A DNA stretch of 64,000 nucleotides from Oceanitalea stevensii (GCF_014837105.1 NZ_JACSPO010000007.1:1-64000), one strand, 5' to 3'; shown: positions 34,326 through 46,914, numbered from the stretch's first letter. Notes: a model not told the origin generated them from the letters alone. Made by a program: numbers and translations.

Positions 34326-34801
34326 CCACGCTCGCCCCACCACTCGCCTCACCGGCACCTCCGGTCGTGTCCGGCCTGGAGGACGCCCGCACGTGGGACC
34401 GGGTGCGCTTCAGCGCGCAGACACCGGCCGAGGCCGCCGACCCACCCCCCGCAGGGGCCGAGCTCAGCGGCCTGCCGCCCGTCGGCCCGTGGGCGGGCAC
34501 GCTCGTGCGCGCCGCGGTCGAGGTGCTGACCGGCAGCCGGCCCACCGCGCAGCTGGCCCGCTGGCTGAGCGCCGAGCTCTACGAGTCGCTGGCCCGGCGG
34601 GCCGGGCTGGCCGTGCGGATCCTCGGTCGCCCGGACCCCGCGCTGTGCGCCCGGGTGCGCAGGGTGCGCTGCACGGAGGTGCGGCCCGGAGTCCACGAGG
34701 CCGCCGTCGTCGTCCACGACGGTGTGCGGATCCGGGCCGCCGCCGTCCGGGTGGAGTGCCACCGGGGGCGGTGGCGGGCCACCGCCCTGGAGATCGGCTG
34801 A
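34322..34801 (+). CDS. Rv3235 family protein
   Basis: A 159-residue actinobacterial protein of the Rv3235 family. A Pro-rich N-terminus precedes a conserved core LVRAAVEVLTGSRPTAQLARWLSAELYESLARRAG, then VRRVRCTEVRPGVHEAAVVVHDGVRIRAAAVRVE and the final GRWRATALEIG, whose pattern (RWxxTALxxG) is typical. Function unknown. The start overlaps the LysM gene stop (ATGA). In mycobacteria the family member also lies near secA, which supports the call. Confidence 0.8.
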   Translation: MTTLAPPLASPAPPVVSGLEDARTWDRVRFSAQTPAEAADPPPAGAELSGLPPVGPWAGTLVRAAVEVLTGSRPTAQLARWLSAELYESLARRAGLAVRILGRPDPALCARVRRVRCTEVRPGVHEAAVVVHDGVRIRAAAVRVECHRGRWRATALEIG

Positions 34802-34805
34802 GCGG

Positions 34806-35423
34806 CTACCGGCCGAGGAGGTCGGCGAAGTCGGGGACGGCGTCGAACTCGTCGGAAGCGGCGGCGCGCGCCGGGCGGGCGGCCACCTTCTCGGCGAGCT
34901 CGCGGCCGGCGCGCCGGATGCGCGCGGGCAGCGGGTTGACGCCGTCACCCTGTCCGGCCCAGTCGTCGGTGGCCGCGAAGACGGCCGTGCTCACGACGTC
35001 GGCGTGGAGGTAGGCGAAGAGCGGCCGCATGGCGTACTCGGTGGCCAGGGAGTGCCGCGGCGTCCCGCCGGTGGCCCCCATGAGGACCGGCGCCTCGCGC
35101 AGGGCGTCCTTGTCGATGACGTCGACGAAGGACTTGAACAGCCCCGAGTAGCTCGTCATGAAGACCGGGGTGACGGCAATGATCCCGTCGGCGCCGGTGA
35201 CGGTCTCCAGCGCGGTGCGCAGCTCGCCGGTGGGGAAGCCGGTGAGCATGGCGTTGGTGATGTCGTGGGCGAGGTCGCGCAGCTCGATCGTCACGGTCTC
35301 GGCCGTGACCCCGCGCTCGGTGAGCGCGTCGGTCGTGGCCTGGGCGAGCCGGTCGGCGAGCATCCTCGTGGAGGAGGGCCGGCTGAGTCCGGCGGAGACG
35401 ACGGCGATGGTGCGGGTGGTCAT
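34806..35423 (-). CDS. NADPH-dependent FMN reductase (CE1759 family)
   Basis: A 205-residue flavodoxin-fold FMN reductase: IAVVSAGLSRPSSTRMLADRLA is the flavin phosphate loop, followed by GIIAVTPVFMTSYSGLFKSFVDVID and PVLMGATGGTPRHSLATEYAMRPLFAYL. It probably supplies reduced FMN to the luciferase-like monooxygenase encoded just upstream, 20 bp away on the same strand; the two form a two-component system recognised as CE1758/CE1759 families in actinobacteria. GGAGAGAA precedes the ATG. Confidence 0.88.
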   Translation of the reverse strand: MTTRTIAVVSAGLSRPSSTRMLADRLAQATTDALTERGVTAETVTIELRDLAHDITNAMLTGFPTGELRTALETVTGADGIIAVTPVFMTSYSGLFKSFVDVIDKDALREAPVLMGATGGTPRHSLATEYAMRPLFAYLHADVVSTAVFAATDDWAGQGDGVNPLPARIRRAGRELAEKVAARPARAAASDEFDAVPDFADLLGR

Positions 35424-35443
35424 GTCTGTTCTCTCCTCGGGGG

Positions 35444-36631
35444 TCACAGGCCGAAGGCGGCACCGCGCGTGGCGGTGGCGGCTGCCTCGTCCTCGGCGAT
35501 GCGGCCGGTCCAGCGGTCCTCGCCGGCGACGTGCGCGTCGCCGGCCTTGCCCTCGGCCCGGGCCTTGGCCACGCGCTCGGCGTGGCTGGGCGGGTCGGAG
35601 GGGACGTGGGCCGGGCGCTTGGACTCGTTGATCTCCCGCAGGGCGGGGACGATCTCCTCGGCGAGGATGTCGATCTGCTCGAGGACCGTCTTGAGCGGCA
35701 GGCCGGCGTGGTCGATGAGGAAGAGCTGGCGCTGGTAGTCCCCGACGTGCTCGCGCATGGTGGCGTACCGGTCGATGACCTGCTGCGGCGAGCCGACGGT
35801 CAGCGGCGTCTCACGGGTGAAGTCCTCCATCGTCGGGCCGTGGCCGTAGACGGGGGCTTTGTCGAAGTACGGGCGGAACTCGTTCCACGCGTCCTGGGAG
35901 TTCTTGCGGGCGAAGAACTGCCCGCCGAGCCCCACGATCGCCTGGTCCGCGCGGCCGTGGCCGTAGTGCTCGTAGCGCTGGCGGTAGTACCCCACCATGC
36001 GCTCGGTGTGCTCGAGGGGCCAGAAGATGTTGTTGTGGAGGAAGCCGTCGCCGTAGTAGGCGGCCTGCTCGGCGATCTCGGGGGTGCGGATCGAGCCGTG
36101 CCACACGAAGGGCGGCACGCCGTCGAGGGGGCGCGGGGTGGAGGTGAATCCCTGGAGCGGGGTGCGGAACTTGCCCTGCCAGTCCACCACCTCCTCCTCC
36201 CACAGGCGGCGCAGCAGCGCGTAGTTCTCGACGGCGAGGTTGACGCCCTGGCGGATGTCCTTGCCGAACCACGGGTAGACCGGTCCGGTGTTGCCGCGGC
36301 CCATCATGAGGTCCATGCGGCCCTCGCTGAGGACCTGGAGCATCGCGTAGTCCTCGGCGATCTTCACCGGGTCGTTCGTCGTGATGAGGGTCGTGGCCGT
36401 CGACAGGGTGATGTTCTTCGTGCGCCCGGCGAGGTAGCCGAGCATCGTCGTCGGGGACGACGCGACGAAGGGCGGGTTGTGGTGCTCGCCGGTGGCGAAG
36501 ACGTCCAGCCCCGCCTGGTCGGCGTGCTCGGCGATGGTGAGGATGGCGCGCACCCGCTCCGTGTCGTCCGGCGTCCGACCCGTCGTCGGGTCGGTGGTGA
36601 CGTCACTGACGGTGAAGATTCCGAACTGCAT
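35444..36631 (-). CDS. LLM-class flavin-dependent monooxygenase (CE1758 family)
   Basis: A 395-residue bacterial-luciferase-like enzyme. It contains MQFGIFTVSDVTTD, AGLDVFATGEHHNPPFVASSP, a TIM-barrel run (NITLSTATTLITTNDPVKIAEDYAMLQVLSEGRMDLMMGRGN), and the family HGSIRTPEIAEQAAYYGDGF. It uses FMNH2 from the neighbour to oxidise an unknown substrate. The in-frame ATG at 36649 would add six residues; I use 36631, since GAGGGG is suitably placed for it. Upstream, ATGCAAACGCAT at 36660-36649 is a short inverted-repeat candidate operator. Confidence 0.88.
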   Translation of the reverse strand: MQFGIFTVSDVTTDPTTGRTPDDTERVRAILTIAEHADQAGLDVFATGEHHNPPFVASSPTTMLGYLAGRTKNITLSTATTLITTNDPVKIAEDYAMLQVLSEGRMDLMMGRGNTGPVYPWFGKDIRQGVNLAVENYALLRRLWEEEVVDWQGKFRTPLQGFTSTPRPLDGVPPFVWHGSIRTPEIAEQAAYYGDGFLHNNIFWPLEHTERMVGYYRQRYEHYGHGRADQAIVGLGGQFFARKNSQDAWNEFRPYFDKAPVYGHGPTMEDFTRETPLTVGSPQQVIDRYATMREHVGDYQRQLFLIDHAGLPLKTVLEQIDILAEEIVPALREINESKRPAHVPSDPPSHAERVAKARAEGKAGDAHVAGEDRWTGRIAEDEAAATATRGAAFGL

Positions 36632-36737
36632 GGCGTGCCAGCCCCTCATATTCGATGCGTTTGCATGTACACCGGGTCCAACGGGCCCTGCGGTCCTTCT
36701 ATTCCGCCCGCACTGAGGCCTTCGTCACCGGCACGCG

Positions 36738-36774
36738 CGAACGCCCCGCACTGCGCGGCAGTGCGGGGCGTTCG
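36738..36774 (-). terminator. Strong terminator hairpin downstream of secA
   Basis: GAACGCCCCGCACTGC, a 3-nt loop (positions 36755-36757) and its exact complement: a 17-bp GC-rich stem including the outer C-G pair. It lies 7 bp past the secA stop and upstream of the LLM start, so it also shields the LLM gene from read-through. Confidence 0.85.
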
Positions 36775-36780
36775 TGGGTG

Positions 36781-39723
<2,943 letters not shown>

Positions 39724-39796
39724 GCGGTTCCACTCCCGGTTCGACAGTCGGCGCCGTTGACGGCGGCGGGCGCACCGTCGGTGCGCACGCCTGCCG

Positions 39797-41065
39797 TCAA
39801 TGGTAAGCGTCTGCGTCCGTCAGCCGAACCCTGTCCAGTTCCGCTCCCAGCGGACGGGCGAGGTCACCGGCCGCGGCGTCGTCGACCACGACGGCGTGGG
39901 CTCCCAGCCACCGCGCCATCGTCGCAAGCTCGGCGGCCAGCTCCGCGACGACGACGGCGGGCGCCGGCCAGGTGGCGGCGTCACCGGCCCGGGGCTGCTC
40001 GAGGAAGGCGCTGCGCACGAGGAGCCGTGCGGTGTCGCGGTCGTGCTTGAGGTCGACCCGGGCGACGAGGTGCTCCCCGAGGAGGAAGGGCAGGACGTAG
40101 TAGCCGTGGGTGCGCAGGTGGGCGGGGGTGTAGATGCCGATGCGGTAGTGCATGCCGAAGAGCTCGAGCAGGCGGCGGCGTTCGAAGACGAGCGGGTCGA
40201 AGGGCGCGAGGAGCGCACGCGCCGGCGTGCGGCGCGGGACCCGGGCGGCGGCGTGCACCCAGGCGGGCCGGTCCCAGCCGGCGACGGTCACCGGGAGGAG
40301 CTCACCGGCGTCCACGAGCTCGTCGACCGCCAGGCGGGTGACGCGCTGCCCGAGGCGGAAGTAGTCGGCGAGGCAGCGCAGCGTGCCGACGCCGTGCGCG
40401 CGGGCGGAGATGCGGACGAGCTCGCGGACGGCGTCCTCGGGCGCAGGGAGGGGCCGGTCGCGGACGTGCGGGGGCAGCACCCGCTCGGTGAGGTCGTAGA
40501 CGCGCTCGAACTGGGCGTTGCGGCGGGCGGCGGTGAGCTCCCCCGCGTCGAAGAGCGTCTCGAGGGCCGTCTTGGCCGCGCTCCAGCGCCACCCCCAGCC
40601 CTCGCCGCGCTCGGTGTAGCGCGCGTCGACGAGCGCCTCGACCTCGCGCCCGGTGAGCGGCCCGCGCTCGGCGACGACGTCGCGCACGAGCGCCAGCAGG
40701 CCGGGGTGACGCTCCTCGAGGACGGCAGGGTCCATGCCCGCCCAGCGCCGCCGCGTCCCCGCGACGAGCGGGTAGGTCTCGACCGGCAGGTAGGAGGCCT
40801 CGTGCGCCCAGGCCTCGACCATCCGCCGCGGCGCCCGGCCGGAGGCGCGGTCGACGAGCGCCGTGTCGTAGGGCCCGAGGCGCGCGAGGAGCGGGAGCAG
40901 GTGCGCGCGGGCGAGGACGTTGACGGAGTCGATCTGGAGCAGCCCGAGGCGCTCGAGGGTGCCGGTGAGGTGGCGCATCGTCACGGCCTGCGGCCTGGGG
41001 CGGTCCAGTCCCTGGGCAGCGATCGCCACCCGGCGGGCCTGGGCGAGGCTCAGCGTGCGCGTCAC
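39797..41065 (-). CDS. Winged-helix DNA glycosylase of the AlkZ/YcaQ family
   Basis: Members unhook interstrand crosslinks and excise alkylated bases. The 422-residue protein has the family QxD catalytic motif as LQIDSVNV (Gln44, Asp46), [29 protein letters not shown], a C-terminal wHTH core [51 protein letters not shown], then [24 protein letters not shown] start. It lies between hpf and secA with a hairpin at 41091-41128 separating it from hpf. AlkZ versus AlkX subtype cannot be told. Confidence 0.85.
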   Translation of the reverse strand: MTRTLSLAQARRVAIAAQGLDRPRPQAVTMRHLTGTLERLGLLQIDSVNVLARAHLLPLLARLGPYDTALVDRASGRAPRRMVEAWAHEASYLPVETYPLVAGTRRRWAGMDPAVLEERHPGLLALVRDVVAERGPLTGREVEALVDARYTERGEGWGWRWSAAKTALETLFDAGELTAARRNAQFERVYDLTERVLPPHVRDRPLPAPEDAVRELVRISARAHGVGTLRCLADYFRLGQRVTRLAVDELVDAGELLPVTVAGWDRPAWVHAAARVPRRTPARALLAPFDPLVFERRRLLELFGMHYRIGIYTPAHLRTHGYYVLPFLLGEHLVARVDLKHDRDTARLLVRSAFLEQPRAGDAATWPAPAVVVAELAAELATMARWLGAHAVVVDDAAAGDLARPLGAELDRVRLTDADAYH

Positions 41066-41090
41066 CCGGGTGACGCTACCGGGCCGGGCG

Positions 41091-41128
41091 CGACGGCGGG
41101 CCGCGACGTGGGCCGCGGCCCGCCGTCG
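41091..41128 (-). terminator. Terminator of hpf
   Basis: CGACGGCGGGCCGCG, an 8-nt loop and a perfect 15-bp complementary arm, 9 nt after the hpf stop at 41138. Shares the end of hpf transcription before the AlkZ-like gene. Confidence 0.85.
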
Positions 41129-41137
41129 TCGTGCTCG

Positions 41138-41773
41138 TCAGTCCTGGGGCTGCATCTCGTGGTTGAGCCGGATGATCCCGTACGTCCAGCCGTGGCGGTG
41201 GTAGACCACGCAGGGCTGCTTCGTCTCCTCGTCGATGAAGAGGTAGAACGGGTGGCCGACGAGCTCCATCTCGTAGAGGGCCTGGTCGACGGTCATCGGG
41301 GTGGCGTCGTGCAGCTTCTGGCGCACGATGACGGGCGAGTCCCCGAGCTGTGCCTCGACGGCGACCCCGGGCTCGGTGGGCGGGGTCGGCGCGCTGGGCG
41401 CCTCCTCCTCGACGATCTCGGGGAGGGTGTCGGGCAGCGACGTCGGCGCCTTGGCGGCGTCACGCCGGTGGTGGTTCTTGCGCCGGTCGCGTGACCGGCG
41501 CAGGCGCTCCATGAGCTTCGTCGTCGCCAGGTCCAGGGCGGCGTACCGGTCGTCCGCAGCGGCCTCCGCGCGGACGGTCGGGCCCCGGTCGATCACCGTG
41601 AGCTCCACACGCTCGGCCTGGTCGGCGAGCCGCGGGTTCTGCTCCCTGGTGATCTCCACCTCGATGCGGTGCGCGCGGGGGGCGAGCTGCTCGACCTTCG
41701 AGAGCTTGTCCTCCAGGTGCGAGCGGAAGCGGTCCGCGACCTCGGTGTTACGGGCAACAACGGCGATGTCCAT
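41138..41773 (-). CDS. hpf: Ribosome hibernation promoting factor, long form
   Basis: Binds 30S to silence ribosomes and drive 100S dimers in slow growth. 211 residues: the N-terminal S30AE domain (MDIAVVARNTEVADRFRSHLEDKLSKVEQLA onward) and the C-terminal dimerising domain VIVRQKLHDATPMTVDQALYEMELVGHPFYLFIDEETKQPCVVYHRHGWTYGIIRL. GGAGGTCACC places a strong ribosome site just before the ATG at 41773; further in-frame upstream codons are rejected. The -10 TAGGTT is near 41802-41797. Confidence 0.95.
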   Translation of the reverse strand: MDIAVVARNTEVADRFRSHLEDKLSKVEQLAPRAHRIEVEITREQNPRLADQAERVELTVIDRGPTVRAEAAADDRYAALDLATTKLMERLRRSRDRRKNHHRRDAAKAPTSLPDTLPEIVEEEAPSAPTPPTEPGVAVEAQLGDSPVIVRQKLHDATPMTVDQALYEMELVGHPFYLFIDEETKQPCVVYHRHGWTYGIIRLNHEMQPQD

Positions 41774-41925
41774 GGTGACCTCCGTAGAGAGAGTGAAACC
41801 TAGTCGGTTCCTGGTGCGTCCCGCCGGCTGCGGCGGGTGAGGAAGCTGTCTGGCACCTCCTCTCCTCGGAGCTCGCGGACCTCCGGCAGTGGCCGGCGGG
41901 GCGAGAGGGCGTCCATACATGAACG

Positions 41926-42762
41926 TTAGTCGAGGTTCGCTCCGCTGACCTGGGATGCCGGTCCCACTCTCCGTCGCGCGGGTGGCGGCGGCGGCGTCCG
42001 GCCCGGCGGCGGGGTGGCCGCCAGGACGAGCGCGCCCGCCACGCGGGCACCGGCGGCGGCGAGCGCCCGCGCGCAGGCGGCGAGGGTGGAGCCGGTGGTG
42101 AGGACGTCGTCGACGAGGACGACGACGTCACCCGGACCGGGACCGGTGAGCACCCGCACGGCGTCGCCCCGGTTGCGGGCACGGGCCCGGACACCGAGGC
42201 CGGACTGGTGGCGCCGGCCGCCCCGCCGCCGCAGGAGGTCCGCCGAGCGCACCGCCCGCCCGGGCGCGACGGCACCGGACGCGGCGACCCCGGCGGCGAC
42301 GGCGTCGGCGAGGTCCCCGGCGACGAGCGCCCCACGCAGCCGGCGCCGCAGCCCGGAGGGTGCGGGCACGACGACGACGTCGCCGGCGCCGTCCAGCACG
42401 AGCTCCGGGTCGTGCGCCCACACCCTGGCGCCGTGGGCGGCGCGCTCGAGGAGCACCCGGGCGACGTCCGCCCGGCCGGTGCGCTTCCACGCGACGACGA
42501 GCCCGCGGACCGGGCCGGCGTAGTCGGCGAGGGACCAGACCGGCAGCAGCGGTCCGGCGTCCCCGGGCAGGGAGAGCATGGGCGCGTCCCGGTCGCTCCG
42601 CACCGGGGTGTGGGAGACGAGCTCGCGGCAGGCGGGGCACACCGCGACGTCCCAGGCGCCGCAGCCGGCGCAGTCCGCGGGCAGCACGAGGGCGAGCGCC
42701 TCGGCCAGGGCGCGCGCCGGGCGTGCGGAGGAGGCGGGACGGCCGGACGAGGGGCGTGCCAC
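41926..42762 (-). CDS. comF: ComF family phosphoribosyltransferase-like protein
   Basis: A 278-residue protein with a zinc-finger start, DCAGCGAWDVAVCPACRELV, and a PRTase domain with VVVVPAPSGLRRRLRG and the PRPP-binding VVVLVDDVLTTGSTLAACARAL, matching ComF/GntX family architecture. In naturally competent bacteria it aids DNA uptake; elsewhere the role is unknown. The start is GTG at 42762 and CATGCT (42774-42769) lies 6 nt before it. The position between hpf and lpqB matches the mycobacterial order Rv3241c-Rv3244c. Confidence 0.88.
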   Translation of the reverse strand: MARPSSGRPASSARPARALAEALALVLPADCAGCGAWDVAVCPACRELVSHTPVRSDRDAPMLSLPGDAGPLLPVWSLADYAGPVRGLVVAWKRTGRADVARVLLERAAHGARVWAHDPELVLDGAGDVVVVPAPSGLRRRLRGALVAGDLADAVAAGVAASGAVAPGRAVRSADLLRRRGGRRHQSGLGVRARARNRGDAVRVLTGPGPGDVVVLVDDVLTTGSTLAACARALAAAGARVAGALVLAATPPPGRTPPPPPARRRVGPASQVSGANLD

Positions 42763-42884
42763 GGGACCAGCATGCGCGGGGGTGGCTGCGGGCTTCCGGC
42801 TGCGCGGCGCCGAGGCTGCGTCCCGCTGCGCGGACGCGGCCTGTGGAGCAGCGGCGCCCGGCCGGCGGGGTGGGACCGGCAGTC

Positions 42885-44585
42885 TCAGCCGGGGTAGGCG
42901 GGGTCGCGGACGTCGCTGGCGGTGAGGGTCCAGCCCAGGCCGTTGCGCTCGTACAGCTCCCCGGCCTCGGTCCCGACGAGGATCGTCCGGTCACCGGTGG
43001 CGGCGGTGAGCCGGGTGGCGTCCGCGACGGGCGGCAGGTCGGTGGTCGGCCCGCCGATCGTCACGAGGTGGACGGCCACGGCCGGCTCCCCGCCGCTCGT
43101 CCCGAGCACCCCGATCGTCTGCTCGTCCACCCAGGTGGCCGTGAGCGCGTCGGTGAGCGCCTCCCCCACGCGTACCGGGTCGCCCAGCGCCAGCGGCCGG
43201 GAGTCGGTGTCACGCAGGACCGCGGCGACCTCGACGTGCGCGACGTCGTTGTGCTTCCGGACGACGACGGCGCGGGTGCCGTCCCGGGAGATGCGGACCG
43301 CGAGCACCCGGGCGCCCTCGAGCCAGCTCGCGTCGACCTCGGCGACGACGCCGTTGGGCTGGACGGCGCGCAGCCTGCCGTCCCCGGTGCGCGGCGTGGT
43401 CCACACCCAGCCGTGCCGGTCGACGGAGGGCGGGACGAGGTTGCTGCCCGTGAGGAGCAGCGCCCCGCCGTCGTCCTCGCTGGGGAGCCGGACGAGCCGG
43501 TCGGTGCCGTCGAGGACCACGGGGCTCCCCGCGGAGTCGTCGTACGGGAGCGCCGGCGAGCGCGGGTCCCCGACGATGTCGGAGGCGGCGAGCGGGAGGA
43601 GCTCGGAGCCGGTGAAGCGCTGCACCTGCCCCTCCGCGACGACGAGCGGGTTGCCGGTGACGTAGGGGTTGCGCAGCAGCTGCGGCGTCTCCACCTCGAC
43701 GGGCAGCCGGCTGCCGCCCACCCGCACGTCGACCGACTGGACCGCCGGGACCGTGCGCAGCGACTCCTGGATCTGGGCGACCATGAGGGCGCGCTGGGCC
43801 GGGTCGGCGGCCAGCGGCTCGGAGGTGAGGTCGACGACCGCGACGCCCTCGGCGACCGTGACGGAGTCCTCCCCCAGCCGGGTCCCGGTGGGCACGGCGG
43901 TGGTGACACCACCGGCCAGCCACGGCGAGGGCCCCTCGAGGAGGTGGCGCACGATGAGCGTGGAGGCGCTGCGGTCGGGGTACCACCGCGCCTCGGGGAC
44001 GAGCGCCTCGCCGTCGGTGCTGAGGAAGTAGAGCTGGTACTGGTCGTACTGGGCCTCGAAGACCACGGGCGAGACGAGGATGCCGTCGTCGAGGTCGACG
44101 ATGCGCCACTGCCCGTCGGCCGTGCGGGCCAGGGTGAAGTCGAGCTCGATGACGGAGTCGGGTGCGGCCTCGGTGTAGCGGCCCTGGGCGTCGACGCTCG
44201 CGGCCGCCACGGCGCTGGCCCGCACCGCACCGTCCTCGGCCTGGGCGTAGGTGATGTCGCGGGCGGTGTAGACCCGCACCTGGGCGCGCGGGTTCCACGT
44301 CTCGGCGGCCGGCCCGGCGAGGTACTCCCGGGCGACGGCGAACTCGTCGCCCGCGCCGGCGGCCACGGCGCGGAGGAAGCCCTGGACGATCTGGTTGGCG
44401 GTCGCGTCCGGCGTGGGCCCGTAGGCGAGGAGTGCCACCGAGCTGCCCGCCTGCGGGACGGGGTCCGCGGCGTTCACCGGCCCGGAGTCGGGCAGGCTCA
44501 CGCAGCCGGCGGCGGTGAGGACGGCGGCGGTGACGGCGGCCGCGAGACGGGCGGCCACCCGACGGCGCGTGGGCGCGGTGGTCAT
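42885..44585 (-). CDS. lpqB: Lipoprotein LpqB
   Basis: Modulates the MtrAB two-component pathway in actinobacteria; a membrane lipoprotein that contacts the MtrB sensor domain. A lipobox LTAAGC places the lipidated Cys at residue 28. The 566-residue mature part includes the LpqB N-terminal and GerMN-like region (LSTDGEALVPEARWYPD) and a beta-propeller-like C-terminal part (GHDVAHVEVAAVLRD region). The ATG overlaps the mtrB stop by 4 nt, completing the mtrA-mtrB-lpqB operon. Confidence 0.95.
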   Translation of the reverse strand: MTTAPTRRRVAARLAAAVTAAVLTAAGCVSLPDSGPVNAADPVPQAGSSVALLAYGPTPDATANQIVQGFLRAVAAGAGDEFAVAREYLAGPAAETWNPRAQVRVYTARDITYAQAEDGAVRASAVAAASVDAQGRYTEAAPDSVIELDFTLARTADGQWRIVDLDDGILVSPVVFEAQYDQYQLYFLSTDGEALVPEARWYPDRSASTLIVRHLLEGPSPWLAGGVTTAVPTGTRLGEDSVTVAEGVAVVDLTSEPLAADPAQRALMVAQIQESLRTVPAVQSVDVRVGGSRLPVEVETPQLLRNPYVTGNPLVVAEGQVQRFTGSELLPLAASDIVGDPRSPALPYDDSAGSPVVLDGTDRLVRLPSEDDGGALLLTGSNLVPPSVDRHGWVWTTPRTGDGRLRAVQPNGVVAEVDASWLEGARVLAVRISRDGTRAVVVRKHNDVAHVEVAAVLRDTDSRPLALGDPVRVGEALTDALTATWVDEQTIGVLGTSGGEPAVAVHLVTIGGPTTDLPPVADATRLTAATGDRTILVGTEAGELYERNGLGWTLTASDVRDPAYPG

Positions 44586-46234
44586 CGGCCCCCCAGGTTC
44601 TCGAGGTCGGGCACGGAGGTGGGTCCGGCGTCGTCGTCGGCGGGGGCGACCGGCGCCTCCCCGGGGTGGAGCGGGAGCGGGGAGGAGGAGATGACGAGGC
44701 CGGCCCGCCGCGGCAGCGTGAGGCGGAAGGCGGCGCCCTCGTCGGGCCGTCCCCAGGCCTCCAGGGTGCCGCCGTGGAGACGGGCGTCCTCCAGGGAGAT
44801 CGACAGACCCAGGCCGGTGCCGCCCGTGGTGCGGGCGCGCGCCGGGTCGGCCCGCCAGAAGCGGTCGAAGACGTGGCCGGCCGCCTCGGTCGTCATCCCC
44901 GCGCCGTGGTCGCGGACGACGACGGCGACGGCCACCTCGTTGACGCCCACCGCGATGTCGATGGGCCGGCCCTCCCCGTGCTCGATGGCGTTGACGAGGA
45001 GGTTGCGCACGATGCGGTCCACGCGCCGCGGGTCCATGTCGGCGGTGCAGGGCCGGCCCGGACCGGTGACGGTGATCCGTGAGCCGGTGCGCTCGGCGAG
45101 CGGCGCGGCCATCTCGACGGCGTGGGCGACGACGTCCTGCAGGTCGCGCTCCTCGACGTCGAGCAGGGCGGCGCCGGCGTCGAAGCGGCTGATCTCGAGG
45201 AGGTCCGCGAGCATCTGCTCGAAGCGGTCGAGCTGGGTCTGGAGCAGCTCGGCGGAGCGGCGCACGGCCGGGTCGAAGCTGTCCCGGTTGGCGTGGAGGA
45301 CCTCGCTCGCCATCCGGATCGTCGTCAGGGGCGTGCGCAGCTCGTGGGAGACGTCGGAGACGAAGCGCTGCTGGAGGCGGGACAGCTCGGCCATCCGCTC
45401 GATCTGGTCCTGCAGGCTCTCGGCCATCTCGTTGAAGGTGCGCCCCAGGGTGGCGAGCTCGTCACGCCCGTGGACGTCGAGCCGCTCGTCGAGGAGGCCG
45501 TCGGCGAGCCGCTCGGCCGTCCGCGCCGCCTGCCGGACCGGGCCGAGGACGCGCTGGGCGATGAACCACGTCATCGCGCCGAGGAAGATGAGCAGGACGA
45601 CGGCCCCGGCGCTGAGCACCTGGATGACGAGGGTGAGGGTGTCCTCCTCCGGGGCGAGGGTGTAGACGGTGTAGAGCTCGTGGGTGCCGGCGACGGGGAG
45701 CGTCACCTCCGAGCCGACGATGATGCCCGGTCCCCCGCCCGTGCTCAGCGGCAGGGAGATCGACTGCCAGTGCTGCCCACCGGCCGCGACGGCCGTCCGC
45801 ATCTCCTCGGTGAGGACGGCGCCGTCGAGGAGGCGCTCGGGGAGCACCGCGTCGTTGATGAGCACCTGGGCGGACTCCTCGGGGCTGCGCAGCAGCATGC
45901 TGCCGACGACCCCGCCGCCGCCCGCGCGGCTGCCCGCGACGAGGTCGTAGGCCAGCTCCTGGACCTGGGGCGCGGTGTTGGCGATCGCCGCGTCGAAGCT
46001 CTGCTGCGCCGAGCGGGTGCGGGCGGTGGCGTCGGCGAGGATCTCGTCGCGGCGCGCCTCGAAGAGTCCGTCGCGGATGGTGACGGTGACGACCGCACCG
46101 AGGAGGATGAGGGCCGCGACGCCGACGAGCACCGTCGTCGTCGAGACCCGCAGCCGCAGCGAGGAGCGCCAGCGGTCGACGACGCGACCGGCCCACCCGC
46201 GGGTGCCGGGCTCCTCCTGCGGCTCGAGCCTCAC
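44582..46234 (-). CDS. mtrB: Sensor histidine kinase MtrB
   Basis: The kinase of the MtrAB system, controlling cell wall hydrolase and division genes. 550 residues: N-terminal TM (TTTVLVGVAALILLGAVVTVTI), an extracellular sensor domain, a second TM (AVVLLIFLGAMTWFIA), HAMP, the H-box RFVSDVSHELRTPLTTI, NLLVNAIEHGEG (N box) and a GGTGLGLSISLEDARLHGG G2 region. I use the GTG at 46234 because it overlaps the mtrA stop (GTGA); longer extensions lie inside mtrA. Confidence 0.96.
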   Translation of the reverse strand: MRLEPQEEPGTRGWAGRVVDRWRSSLRLRVSTTTVLVGVAALILLGAVVTVTIRDGLFEARRDEILADATARTRSAQQSFDAAIANTAPQVQELAYDLVAGSRAGGGGVVGSMLLRSPEESAQVLINDAVLPERLLDGAVLTEEMRTAVAAGGQHWQSISLPLSTGGGPGIIVGSEVTLPVAGTHELYTVYTLAPEEDTLTLVIQVLSAGAVVLLIFLGAMTWFIAQRVLGPVRQAARTAERLADGLLDERLDVHGRDELATLGRTFNEMAESLQDQIERMAELSRLQQRFVSDVSHELRTPLTTIRMASEVLHANRDSFDPAVRRSAELLQTQLDRFEQMLADLLEISRFDAGAALLDVEERDLQDVVAHAVEMAAPLAERTGSRITVTGPGRPCTADMDPRRVDRIVRNLLVNAIEHGEGRPIDIAVGVNEVAVAVVVRDHGAGMTTEAAGHVFDRFWRADPARARTTGGTGLGLSISLEDARLHGGTLEAWGRPDEGAAFRLTLPRRAGLVISSSPLPLHPGEAPVAPADDDAGPTSVPDLENLGGR

Positions 46235-46914
46235 CGCTGCGTGCTGCCCGCCCGGTACCCGACGCCGCGGACGGTGACGACGACCTCCGGGTTCTCCGGG
46301 TCCTTCTCGATCTTGGCGCGCAGCCGCTGGACGTGGACGTTGACGAGCCGGGTGTCCGCGGCGTGCCGGTAGCCCCAGACCTGCTCGAGGAGCACCTCGC
46401 GGCTGAACACCTGCCAGGGCTTGCGGGCCAGCGCGAGGAGGAGGTCGAACTCGAGCGGGGTGAGCGCGATCGGCTCCCCGTTCCTCGTCACCTGGTGGCC
46501 GGCGACGTCGATGGCGAGGTCCCCGATGGCGAGCCGCTCGGTCTGCGGTCCGGTCGTGCGGCGCAGCCGGGTCTTGACCCGCGCGACGAGCTCCTTGGGC
46601 TTGAAGGGCTTGGGGATGTAGTCGTCCGCCCCGGCCTCGAGGCCCGCGACGACGTCGATGGTGTCGGACTTGGCCGTGAGCATGACGACCGGGACGCCGG
46701 ACTCCGCGCGGATGAGCTTGCACACCTCGATGCCGTCGATGCCCGGCAGCATGAGGTCGAGGAGCACGAGGTCCGGCTCCTCGGCGCGGAACATCTCCAG
46801 GGCCTGCGAGCCGTCGGGGCACGTCACGGTGTCGTAGCCCTCGCCCTGCAGCACGATGCCGATCATCTCGGCGAGCGCGGTGTCGTCGTCGACCACGAGA
46901 ATTCGAGCGTTCAT
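46231..46914 (-). CDS. mtrA: Response regulator MtrA
   Basis: An OmpR/PhoB-type activator and the essential partner of MtrB. The receiver domain has DD acidic residues 10-11, the phospho-acceptor Asp53 in LLDLMLPGIDG, and Lys102 in YIPKPFK. The C-terminal winged helix includes LTPLEFDLLLALARKPWQVFSREVLLEQVWGYRHAADTRLVNVHVQRLR. 227 residues. It is divergent from the gene at 47034 over 119 bp. GATAGT lies 4 nt before the ATG, a less clear -10 than for other genes here. Confidence 0.97.
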   Translation of the reverse strand: MNARILVVDDDTALAEMIGIVLQGEGYDTVTCPDGSQALEMFRAEEPDLVLLDLMLPGIDGIEVCKLIRAESGVPVVMLTAKSDTIDVVAGLEAGADDYIPKPFKPKELVARVKTRLRRTTGPQTERLAIGDLAIDVAGHQVTRNGEPIALTPLEFDLLLALARKPWQVFSREVLLEQVWGYRHAADTRLVNVHVQRLRAKIEKDPENPEVVVTVRGVGYRAGSTQR

